64,000 nucleotides of DNA from Tubiluchus corallicola (lineage: Eukaryota > Priapulida > Priapulimorpha > Priapulimorphida > Tubiluchidae): positions 310,001 to 374,000 of the forward strand of contig JAQGDQ010000095.1 in assembly GCA_030141605.1 (NCBI GenBank), given 5' to 3'. Positions within the stretch are counted from its first letter, which is position 1. The number at the start of each line of letters is the position of its first letter. A program made the translations under genes and the position numbers. The notes beneath the pieces are model-generated. The model saw only the letters and a program-made list of their open reading frames with translations. It searched no databases and had not been told where the DNA came from. Of this stretch, positions 22,293 to 34,900 are shown in pieces.

Positions 22293-25200
22293 GGAATATA
22301 TGAATGAAATTCTGCTAGCAAAGTTCGACGAATCTTGTAATGTTACAAACATAAATAGTACGATTTTTAGCCTAAGGGAATATAGAACACTGTCAAAGGT
22401 AACTTGCTTATTCAAAAGCCCGGTTATAAGTCGCTAACAGGCTAATTTGCAAGTTTTTATTGCTCAATTCATTTATATCAAGATTTCGTAATAGAATGCA
22501 CTCACAAACATTAAAAAGCATTTTTAAACACCACACTTCACTAATACTGCAATTAGACACAGTAATGCTCCAACTGAGTCTTAGTCGTGCGACATCCTAG
22601 TATTCGCATGCCTGCAGTATCCTGTTATATCGACATCACTCAATATTTTATGCTTTCCCTGTTGAAATCTTTTTCACGAATTTCCATTGCTGCGATTGTG
22701 AGCCTTCGCTGAAGACATTTCAAGTTTGACTAAGCGCAAGTCGTTTTGTGTGGTTTTTCGCACCCCTAAACACTTCTTTATGCATGATATGTACAACGTA
22801 CCAGTTAGGCCAGTGTTGTGTACTAACCAACTTTCGCAACTATGCATAACTGCACTAACGAAAGTAGCTCTCAGAGCCATGCGTTTGATACTAACTGGGC
22901 AAGATACATTCTTCTGTACCAATGCAGCATATTTAAGTTGATGACAAAATTTCAGCTTGATGTGTTAGGCTAAAGCTTTAGTCTTTACTCAACCTACCAT
23001 TCTCTATAAAAGCTGTGCCTAAGTATACATAAAAATTACATGATGCAACCCACAAATCATCAATTAATTGGTCTTTATCATTTTCATCACAGTTTGTCCT
23101 TAACAGCTATGCCTTAATATTATTGGTCTTCAATTTTCTTGGACATCTTAGAAGTTAATAAGTTGCTAATAAGTTTATAAGAGGATTTATAAACAGCCTG
23201 AATAATGGGCAAGATAGTAGATTTATTGGATGTGCACCAATGTCACTGTGCATTCATGACAAAGATCCATATAAAATGCAGCTTTAGCCGACAACTGATA
23301 ATATTCAGTAATGTGGAGCAAACAATCCTGTCTATTTTATGACATGATCATTGACAGTCTAGACTGGACTGCCCTGTATTGCTTCTCTTGATCCTGCCAC
23401 TAGTTAATCTTCTGGAAAATGGAAAGAGTGGGTATGGCATTTTTGAATTGAAAATAATAAATTAATTGTCGCATAAATCTAGCCGTAGAAACCCATATTT
23501 TAGTTTTTGTTCACATATAGTTATGACCCTCTGATGCACTTTTCCTGGCTAAGTGTCTAGTAAATGGGAAAAATTTCCATTACCGTAATGTGTTCTTTCA
23601 ATTGTTTACCTGGAATTTCTTTAAATTCGTGATGTTAATTGGAATGCTCCATCTAATATAACTTATTAAGTGTTATAATGAGGATAAAGCCTTTAATACA
23701 CTTCCTTGCATGCTGTATTTAAGAGAAGGGCTTACTACGGAACAATAAGCATAACTGTGGTGTTAACTGTCAAGACATGCCTTTGAACTTCAGTGAAGGG
23801 AATTCCAGTGTGATTTGTGTTTAGATAGCTGAAAAGTGCAAATCTCGTCCTTAAAAATTGGTGTTGCTCAAATATTGTGAACTTAATGTCTGTCTACCCA
23901 TAGTATTTTTATAAAGTGAATGAAAATATTATATTTTTGTATAACGTACTTTTTGCAGATCATGGTATTTTGGCAGTATTTTTATTTACATTTTATATTT
24001 ATTTTTACAGTTCCCTGTTGTTTTTACAGAATTTACAAGGAAAGTCAAGTGATTGGATAAGTGAAGCAAATAAATTGTTATATAATAACAAAACAAGGTT
24101 AGTTAAATATGAAAAGTGTTTAGATAAGTAAATTAAAAAAAGATATGTATGCCTTCTAAAAGATTAGGCACAAAAAAGAATACTTTAATACTAAATGTCT
24201 TGTTCACACTCAAACTGAAAAGTATTTGTCTAAAACTGTAGAACCTCACCTGATTGTGCAAAATTTCGGATCAAAAGTTTATTTAGGTGAGCAGAATTTC
24301 TGTTGAAATTAAATAGGAACACATTTCACATTTTCCTTTACTAAGTGAACAGTTCAAACTGACCAAACTTCGTAACTTATAGCTACAATATAATTTAGCC
24401 TTAATGTTTTTATCAAATACTTTTTATGAATTATTAATGTTTAGTTAAGGAAATTTTTCTTTGTTTTTTTATGGACAGCAAGGAGGCATGACTCCTGTTT
24501 TATTCTTTAAATTTCATTTTAAAATAAACTATTACTTACTTTCTTATTTTGTTTTTTAACTTTTCTTGCGTTTAATTTTTTCTAGGGTTAAAGGATTGTT
24601 GCTTTTGTATAATATAGTTGAACAGTGCAATGCTGATGTCTTTAAAGAAAATATTTTGCAATGGTTAAGAAAACTGCAGCAGCTGTTACAGGTTTTCCTT
24701 ATTTTACTATCATTTGCAGAATGATGTTCTTATTCTGGTTGTTAAACTTGTTGTCTAGCTTTGTAATTTTAACTTGAATTAGTGAATGCTTATGTTTAAT
24801 AAGTACAAATTCATCTATATGTATGTGCTTGGCTTCTTTTAAGAAAATTTCAGAAAATTTAGTATTATCCCATAAGATTGCTATATAGTTTATAAATTTG
24901 TTCTCGATTGACATGTCTGCCTCCTAAGTGTGTGTTTCTATATAAATACACATTAAATGTGTACTCTCCTGACGAACAATACATTTGGCACCTATTAATT
25001 TCATTATATACAATAGCCAAAAATAATTTAAACAAGATAATCACAATTTTAGGTAACTAATTTGACATGCGTGCATGTCAAGAACCTGTTTAATATTACG
25101 TAATTAGTCTTTCATCTTTTAACTTGCCCACTATGAGCATAGAGAAATAATGGCTTTTTACCTTTTTTCAAGGAAAGTTTTCAACATTTCGACTCTTCGC

Positions 25201-28200
25201 ATGGAATAGCTGCTCTCGTTGCTGCTAGTATCCTCTATCATGCTGCTACTCAACCGGAATTATCAAGACAAATTGCTAGTCAAATTCTGTCACAAATTGT
25301 AACTACATTAATAGCTGCACAGGTATGAAAAATTTGACATTAAAGTAATGATCAGTTATTTTTTGTTGGCTTTACATAACTGAATGTATTTTGCTGACTT
25401 TTTGAGCAGTCATCTGAGCCAGATCACTTAAATTATTTGCCAAAGTTTAATAGGGACGCCTTAATTTGACCATTAGATCATTTTGATAAACCTTTTCAAA
25501 TTGCCAATTTGTCATTAAATTTCATATATCTTTCTGTTAAAAAGAAAATATGTTAATCTTTTTGAGAGAGAACTCTTCAATGTCCTTAGATTGGAGCCTT
25601 AAATTAAGGAATTCTGAAATGTAGTCTAATCCTATTCTTATTTCTGTGGTGTATTTAGGAAACTCATGTTGGGCAACTTCATTGCCTTTATACATGCTTG
25701 AAGTACTTTTCCAGTTCTTGTGGACCGTTGAAGGTAATTCTGTCTTTTTCCTTTCTAGATTTTTTCTTTTATTCAGTATTATGCTAACTTTAATGTTTTT
25801 TTGCTTTTTTTGAAATTTTGAAATGTGTATGAATGTTGTTTGTTTGTCTTAATAAATGTTCTTAAATTGCAAAACTGGTAAATATGAGACTGAAAAAATT
25901 TTTGTTATGCTTTTTGGGCGGGGTGATGTTTGCTAAACAAAATCTTTGAGGTCTTCCTTTGTATGTTGTGATAAGTATCCCATCAAATTGTGAGTTCTGC
26001 CATAGTCATTGATGACGTCAGAAATTTATGTAAGCTCCATATCTTTTACGATATAAACTGAGATGCTTACACACATTTCGTTGTCATTAAACAACCACTT
26101 ACTTGAAAATAAATATTTTGTTGTCGCAATAAAAGGGTTTTTATGTTTTTTGTTCGCTGTTGACTCATATTTATAGACTTTTACTGACTGTAACTAGTTT
26201 GTAAGTTTTCAAGCTTATGAATGGTTTGCTTTAAAATGACTTCACTTTTTGCAGTAAAATGTTACTTTAAGAGCAGTGCAGTACTGCTGCTGTAGGTTTC
26301 AGCTAATTGTGTTGTTTGTTAGGCACTGGGTAGTATTTACAGTAAGTTGCCCATAAAGTTGCATTATTTGTGTATATACGAATTAAAATAACTAATGAGT
26401 ATTAAAAGAAACCGTTAAACGTAAAATCGTTATTCTGTCAGCAATATTTCTCTGATGTATTAAAATATTTTATTTTTAAAAGTGGATATAGCTACCAAAT
26501 TGATCATAATTATGTAACTTTCTTTGTTCAGGGTAAAATTTACACATTTTTAACTACATTGCTGTTTGGAGAGAAGCAACACCAGTCTCAAATTCTAGAG
26601 GTAAACAAAATTGAATTTATTTGATTTATTTTCAGGGGCTGTGCTGCACTTCAAAAGTCAGTGTTATTGAAATAGTTTTTGTTGAACTTTTTATTCCACT
26701 TGCTATCTAGTACTTTTTAGCATACTTTTTGCAAAATGTATGTAAATATGTTAAATCTTTATTACATGTTAGTATTTAATTAAATTGTTTAGTTACTAGC
26801 CAATAGGAGTTGTTACGAGTTATTAATTAAGATCTGTCATCAAAGCTAGATTTTTCTGAGATGTGCTTGATGTATGAATACAGAAACAGGTTAGTACAGT
26901 CAGTCATAAGTGTTGAATTGTGTTTTAGAAAGCTGCTGAGTGTTATGCTTTGCTTCCACAATGTGGAGGTGGAGGTAATCAAGGTGTTAATCACTCTACT
27001 GCCTGGAGCAACCAATGTGATTCATTGCTGGGATCTCTACATGATATTCTAGATGCATTGTATGAAGGGTTTAATTATGGTGAGTCATGACTATACACAA
27101 GTAGACTAAAAGAAAAGGGTAACTAGCATTTTGTTGTTGATTTTTGCTTTTGTTGCTGATTATTCAACTAGAGCTTTAAAGACTCACATGGCGTCAACCC
27201 TATAGTAGTAGATGTAAGGAAGTTCCTAATGCAAATTATTTAGTTAGCTTTGCTCGTTATCACTTATTTTTGCATTAGAACCGCAGTTATCAAAATAGAT
27301 TACAGTAGATTATGTTCTCATTGCACATGTTTACTGTTCCATCATTTCTGAACAGTATATTACAGGCGTGCTATATGGCAACTTCTTATAAATGTATTCA
27401 TCGTAATGAATGCATTTGTGCTTTGCTTAAACTTTGTCTGACATCATATTTTCATGCCAAGCTTCATATTTCCTGTTTGTAAATACATCTCTGTGAATAG
27501 TGAAATGGGCTACATTATAACAAAGCATGGTGACAGTCATTATCTATAGCGATTCCCTTTTCTATCTTCTTTGGAGTTTGCTAAGCCAACATTGTTATTC
27601 CAGATAATGACAGACGACCTCAAGAGCGACTGCCCTTTGACTTTTTGTCTTCTTTGCCTACATCAGCATTACAAGAGAAATTGAGCGTAATTTGCTTGTG
27701 TTTGCAGAAGTTGCTTCTGTAAGTGTCAGCATATCTAATTGAACTTTACTTCTATTTTTTGCATTACATAAATAAAAGTGTCATTTCTTGAATATTTTGT
27801 TTTGTTTTATACTTAGTGAATTTTGTAAAATTATTTGTAGCCATCTTTTATGTGGTAAAAACTGTTGTATTTGGCTCACTTTTGTCTTTTATAGCATCAT
27901 GCATTTTGGCATTCATAGCTAAAGGCTTCACGTTGGCGTTTTCCCTTTTATGTAATTAACTTTTCTCTTTTATTAGCCTACATTAAGTGGTTAATGTAAC
28001 TTGCTTGTTTTACTTTTGTAGTGCTGACATGAGTGCTGAGGCTAAAGTCCCATACTCTGACATCATAAATACCGCCTGTCGGTGCTTGTCTGTGAATTTA
28101 AGTCATTTGGTGGGTTGTGATTACATATAATTGCTCTTTGTAATCTTAAACAAACACTGGTTAACACTTTAACTACTTTGATGTTACTTATTTACTCACA

Positions 28201-31200
28201 AATTAAAACTGTCGTGTTATAGACATTTATAAACCTTTGCACAGTTGAGAATATTGTGTATGTGAAACAAAATATCAAGTTACTAACAACATGCCCTTCA
28301 TTTTTAGGGAACAAATCTGAATCAGGTAGAGTTGGCACTAGTGTTACCCTCAGTACATATTTGTTTTTTGAAAGTACTGAAATCATTGATCATTTGGTAA
28401 GTTTGCACTGAGTTTGCCAGTAGCCCCTAGCAAGTATGTTGTACTGTTTGTACTGTTGTGCAAGGATAACCTTGTGAAATATGTTTCTTAACATTTAGCA
28501 TCATCAGATTGAGATTTAGCAATTTAACAGGCTTGCAGTTGTTTACAGTGTAGACTGTACAGTATTTTCAATTTTCGTTTCACTTTTGTTTTTTAAGCAT
28601 ATCTTTCATAAATACATATAAAACTGAAAGCAAACGTGGTAAATCGTAATAGTTAATAGCAAAAATTTTCACATTGTAAAATGATATTTTTTGTTTTCTA
28701 ATTGTGATATAATTTGTGTTGTGTTTATAACTTGCTACAAAGTGTATATTTTTACATATTTTCTAATTTTTCATAAGTGGTAAAATAAACATTTCAGTTA
28801 ATGGCTTCACTGACAGAGTGACAGTAATTAAAAACAACTTACTACTTTAAGTATGTACTTTCATACTGTAAGTATGAAATACACATTGCCATGTTTTCCT
28901 AATTTAATTAATTTTAGTTGTAGAAAACAACTGATGCCTTTGGGTGCAGTCATAAACAAGTTGATTGTACAGACGCTGAGTTGGACAAAAACTCCAGAGT
29001 CTTGTTATGGACAAGAATCACAGTTTGGGTAGAGCTGTTTCTGACTTTCTGATGAAGAGTAAACGTGTCAAAACAATTTAATTAAAAACATTTATAGGAT
29101 CATCTCCTGTGATTTCTGAATACCATAAATAAAATAAACAAATCATAACTTCCTTATAATTCTTAGTTTTGCTGCCTTGTCATTGAGTTTACCTGTTTTG
29201 GTAGTAAAAAACGTTTGAGATATAAATAGTACATCATATTATTTTGATTATTATCAAAACTTTAGTCATCACTGGTCACCTCATTATGGAGTTCACTATT
29301 TTTGACAGTTGAATTTTCATTGAAAGTTGTAAGTTGCACTTTGTTAAGGAGGCTAATTTTTCAGGTTTGATGTTTAAATATTTTTTCTAGGGGTTTGCGA
29401 AAGACATGTTATGAACTTGTGGATACATGGATAGTAGTATTAGGTGCTAGTGCAGGCTTAGATCTAAATCAAGATCATTTGATGGGAGCCATTTTGTCTG
29501 ACATCAGTCCTTGTGTTAACTCTATTAAGGTGAATAAATTTTGTTTTGAAATTATAATGTGTGTTTAGCCTTTACTGGTGTCAAGCACTAAGCATGTTTT
29601 ATGATTTAACTTACATGCTGCCAAAAAACTTTCATGTAGAATGTAACTACTCATTTCTAGCGCAAATTTCTTGCTATAGGAAAGGCTTTTTCATAAGTTA
29701 TTGATAAATGACATATCATCAACATATTTGATGTTTTTCATCAAAACGTAAAAAGTAGCTTGAATAATTCTGGCTAAGCTAGAGTACTCTGTTTATTCCG
29801 CAGTAATATTTTAATTAGATTTACATTGTCCATTTTGACTTGTTGTAGACAACGTCTCTTTCTTTTGCACTCGTTTACTTTTGTAGTTATTTATCATTTT
29901 TAGCTTCGTGATGCTTCAGGAAACGTTTCAAGAAAACGCAAGAAAAGTAAAAAAGCAAAAATTTCATTAGATGTAACGTCGGAAACAGTTAAAAAAGTTG
30001 ATCAGCAAGCGGGTGCTGAAACTGTTGTTTCTGCATTAAGAGGTATACAACACTTTGTTTATCATTTTCACATTTAGTCTTTCCTTTGAAAAATTACCAA
30101 AGTTTTTTCTCAACTTTGCAAAAGCAGCTATTAAAATCATTTGCACTTTCTAATTTGTCGCCGTGCTATGCTTTGCAATCAGCAGATTGAGAGAGTTGCG
30201 CACAATTGATTTTTGCATTTATTAAGTGAATTTCAAGTGTATGCTTTCTTTTTTAGCACTTCGAAGGTTAATGTATTCTGTTGGTTCGAAATTGAAGCCA
30301 AAGTGGCTAAAGGTTTGTTTAAATCATTTTGACCTTTTTTGCTACATTTCTAGAGCACTGCCATTTACTATAATTTGCTTTATACAGTGTTTGAAGACTG
30401 AAAACACAACAAGGAAAAACATTTGTTAGAAAATGTAGTTACAATAAAGCTTGTTGTAAATCTTTCAGATGCTCTTATGTGTATGGGGTTTCAATTTATT
30501 TTTGCAGGCATTGCATGAAGTGGTGGTTTACACATTGCTGGATGTTCAACAAGAGAAGGAGATAATTCCTTACAGTTTTAACCTGCACTGCCGCAATGCA
30601 CTGTACCAAGTTTTACAAGCCTGTGTTTTAGCGCCCCACCCAACCTATCCGCCACCGCTTCAGGTTGCCGTGCATTTGTTCACAAATGGACAGTTTGATT
30701 TGAGCTTGGAAGTGAGTGTTATTAAATAGTAAAAGTCGAATAAAATTAATGCAAACAACCAAATTGTTTAAGTAAGGATACATAAAAATGTAGCCTAGAA
30801 AGTAGATTAAAGTTTTATTTTATAAGATTTAATGCATTATTTTCATTATAAGTGGAAGTTTACATATTCAGTATTGGCATACATATGGGTTCTGACCATT
30901 TCGAATGTGTGTCTGGAAAACATATATAAATAATGTTTTTCCACTCACACTACATATGCATTAAATGTATATTGTTTGAGAAGTTTGATTGAAAGTGTGA
31001 TGATTTGTATAAGCACTAAAAATTACACAATGCACGTGATTTTCCCTCTTAAACCAAAGGCTACTTGGTGATGCTAAAAGTTGTTTTTTAAGTGGAGAAA
31101 ACTTTAAGGTTGTAATTAATTTTTGAGAATTTGCAACCAGTAGTTTCCAAATCTACTTGTAACTAAACTAGTATTGATGCTTCCTAAAACTATGAATGAC

Positions 31201-31935
31201 CCACAAATATTGACTTATAGGTTTTTTATTGCCGCAATTGGGAATTTTTACTTCACTAGTGAATTTCTCTTAACTACCTTCTTTAATTTTTTTATGTAGG
31301 TGTCCGCCACTTGTGTTGAAGCTCTAGCAGTGTGTGATGCTGTCATTCATCCAAGAGTTCCTTCATTAGCCCCTCCAATCCCTTCAACTTTGCAGCCAGT
31401 TACTCTGCAAAATAATGTCTCACCGTCTGTGCGAGCTGACGCATTACTAGCCGATGTGCAAGCCAGTGGATCTGAATCAGACGCAGAAATTTTTTCCATT
31501 GTTTTAGAAAAGGATGAGGCAGTAAACTACCAAACACAGGACAGTGAGAAAAATAGAAAAGGCTCATGCAAACCAACTTTAGATGATCATTCAGGACCAA
31601 ACGATATCACAGAGGAAAATAAAGGCAACTTGCGAAATGGAGCAGCAAACAATATTAGCAAAACAAGAAATGTACCTATAGACATTAAGCATTCAAAAAG
31701 TGATCTCACAAGAGGACAGACCGTGGAAGAGATTGTGCTTTCTCCAGACTGCAGCTCTGTAAATGTGACACAAGATACTACCATGTTGGATAAAGAAATT
31801 AGTGACCAAATCAGTAGAGATGCAGACATAGAAATTATTGAAGTCTGCAGTAATAAGAAGCCATTGTCAAATGAGCTAAATGATAAAAGACGGTCAATTG
31901 TAGATTTATATACCAGTGCTGATCCCAAAGCTTGG
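22276..31935 (+). CDS. PELP1: PELP1 exons 1-16: RIX1/NUC202-type helical region and disordered linker
   Basis: Residues 1 to about 600 align along their length with the PELP1 helical repeat region. Landmarks are 'NNKTR' then 'GLLLLY' (about 60-72), 'CGPLK' (170-174), 'AECYALLP' near 200, 'LLSDISP'-like 'AILSDISP' near 415-422, and 'APHPTYPPPLQ' then 'VIHPRVP' (about 533-582). LxxLL boxes, the receptor-binding motif this family is named for, occur at 94-98, 181-185 and 281-285. A basic stretch 'RKRKKSKKAK' at 438-447 is a likely nuclear localisation signal. From about 600 to 773 the chain is Ser/Asp/Glu/Asn-rich and probably unfolded. It lacks the long poly-Glu and Pro runs of the vertebrate protein. 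Confidence 0.88.
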
Positions 31936-34900
31936 GTGGTACGATTTTTTTTCTTTTAAACCGCTCAACTTTTTGAATCCTGTATCATATATCACAATTT
32001 GTTTATACCATGTCACAATATAACAACACAATGCTAAAAGTGATACTATGATACAAATAATACGTAAGAATAAGTACATTTATCAGAAGTCATTAATAAT
32101 TGTTGTAGCAGCTCTTTTCAATGAAACATGTTGTCAGGTAAGTAGCATGCATGGATATGACTTGAAAGCCATTACCCAATACGGAAACAATTCTTAACTG
32201 AGAAGCTTTGCTTAAACAGCACAATTGTGCTCCACAACGTTTTTGAACTGTAAATCCAGTATTCTGGGTAATTAGTAATTTTGCTTATCAAATAGTACAG
32301 AACTGGTAAAATACACTGAGTTGGGAAAATAAAAAACACAATCATTGCAACTTAAAAATTAGAAAAAGAGACTCTGTCAGGTGAACAAATAATAGTACAC
32401 TTTTGCCAGGTAAAGGTTTCAGTTTTAGGGGAAATCATTCCTCATTTTAAGTTACTCAATTTTTAACTAGGTACTTTGGTTCAAAAAACTGCTTGAAAAT
32501 CTTCTTGTGTGACACTGGTATATTGTTTGGACATACTAATAACAGAAGAGGCCTTTCAAAATGTTTTGCGCTTACTATTCATAAGATAAGTTTGTGCATA
32601 CAACTGCTGCAGAGCAGAGTTCTTTGACTGCATCGTAATTACAATTTCATAATGATGTTCGTTTATAATTGTAACTTCATAATTTAAAAGTTTACTTAAA
32701 ATTCTACTTTTAGTTTAGAATATAGTTAGATTCGTAGTATCTTTGAGATTGTAGGTTACATTGATGTAGCTTGTTATAATCTTGATAATTTGTAGTTGGA
32801 TTGCTGTATCAGTTTTTTGTTTTAGATATGTAAAGTGCTTTGAATATTTTTATGGATAAGTACTATAATAAATTACTATGTATTATTGTTATTATTATTA
32901 TTATCATTATGATCATCATCATATTAATATTATCATTATTATTATAATTTTCCTGTTATATATTATTGTTGGTAATGCATGAAAGACAAAAGCTTTTGTA
33001 ATACTGTGGTTCATTTCTAGGGATTGTGCAGATTTCAAGACCTGACGCCGCATTTAGCTGTGTTTCATAGAGAAGGTCCATCAAACAAGTTATCTTGTCT
33101 AATTCACAAACAGGTCATGACACATCTAACCGGACCCAGATACTGTACATTTTGTTCAAAGGTACTAATTCCGATATTTGGTATTTCTGTGTAATAAATT
33201 GATGATTTGATCATTTCTTATGAGTGCTGATGTTTATAACTATTTGCTTAATTCTGGTTAAGCTAAGAATTTGGTAACTTGAAAAGTGAATTTTCTTGTT
33301 ATTTCAGGAAAAACTTTTTTGGGGAAGCAAACTTCCTAAATTCAGAATAATCAGTTAAACTAATAATATAATAAAAATCAACTGAAAACTTTCACAAAAC
33401 AATATGGTTAATTTAGAATGTGCATATGAATGTTGTTCTACATAAAATATGAAATACAAAACCTTCTATAAAATATCTTCTTAATAAAACTGCATTTATG
33501 GAAGGTTGATTTTTTTTTACATTTCCAGCATTATTACCTTCCTCTCACATAATGAAAATTGTCAATATCTTTGGTTAATATCGAGAAATTAAATAATTGG
33601 GCCAGTTATTCCTCTAATATATAAATAACACAAAAATCTTCTCATTTTAGATGTTGATCGAATTCTGGTGCTTTGTCACCTTGCATGTTAGCAGAAATTT
33701 GCAAGGACATATGGAAAATGCATTACAACTGGGCAAATTAGCAAAGTACAGCATACATGTCTATCACATCATTGATGCAATTTATAGTCAGGTTTGTCCA
33801 AGTGCCAATCACATTTACATGGTAATGCATGTATTGTAAGCATAGTTTTGAAGATCAATTGTTATGTTTGGTCATTGTTTAACAATGAGTATAGTAAACC
33901 TTTGTTATAGCAGACTATTTCTGCTTGTCCCTTCCGTTAAGATTATACCATATAAGTCTATTATAATGAACTATGCATTCAGGTCAATATGTGGTAAGAT
34001 ATGTTGTTACATTGTTTCAGAAAAAGCTGAAGGGATTTGCTTAGCATATGCGAAAAGCAGTAAATGTTAGAGTGACTAAATAAATGCCTCTGTTGATATT
34101 CACTGGATGTTTTTTTAATAAGCCGTGCTATATGGGGGCTTATCCGTCAGTTTTAATGGACTGTCGGTTATAGCTGACCACTCATCCTCGGGCAGGCTGA
34201 TCCCAATTAGTATGCTATTAATGAAGATTCACTTCACACTTAAACAGATTTGCTTTGTTTTCATCTGAGGTTGCAACTAGGTGAGAAGTTCTTGAATCAC
34301 TAAATTGCAGAGATTTTTACAGATTATTCTTTGCATTACTTTGCCTTTTTGTGTTACATTAGCAGCTTTTTCACATTTTGATGAGATGTGTAATTACTTC
34401 TTTATCATTTTAGTGAGACAAACAGGCACTTGATGATTTTTATTGCTTTCTGCTACTTGGTTAAATACTTGAGAAATCTCATTAACTGTTTTAAAATTAT
34501 ACTGTACTGCATGAAAGCATACTTAGCTAGTATCATAGCTGTTTTCTCGTGCTTGAGCAAAAACAGAAATATCATTAATACATTTCATAGTTCACATTTT
34601 TTTGTGTAGGTAGGATGTAGTGCTCCTTTAAACATCATTGTTCAGTTGTACATTATCGGATTAACCAAAGATCAGCATCGTTACCATGCTCTTGGATTTC
34701 GTGGTGATCAGGGTGTGGTGGATTGTACTAAACCATTAGTGATACATCTGGCAGATCAAATCTCATTTGTGCTCAACTTTTTAGCTATCATTTTGTTCAG
34801 GTCTGCTGATGTTGATCAACAATTTGCTGCAGTTGCTCGTTTGTGTCTCCTGTGTTCATTTATGGTGAATGCAGACATAGATTTATTTTCCTTGGTAAAG

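Noticed and set aside
31587-31928. 113-codon frame antisense to PELP1 exon 16
   Set aside because: Shadow of the coding exon.
33880-34200. Possible pogo/Tigger element in PELP1 intron 18
   Set aside because: The two ends pair too poorly and no TA duplication could be defined.
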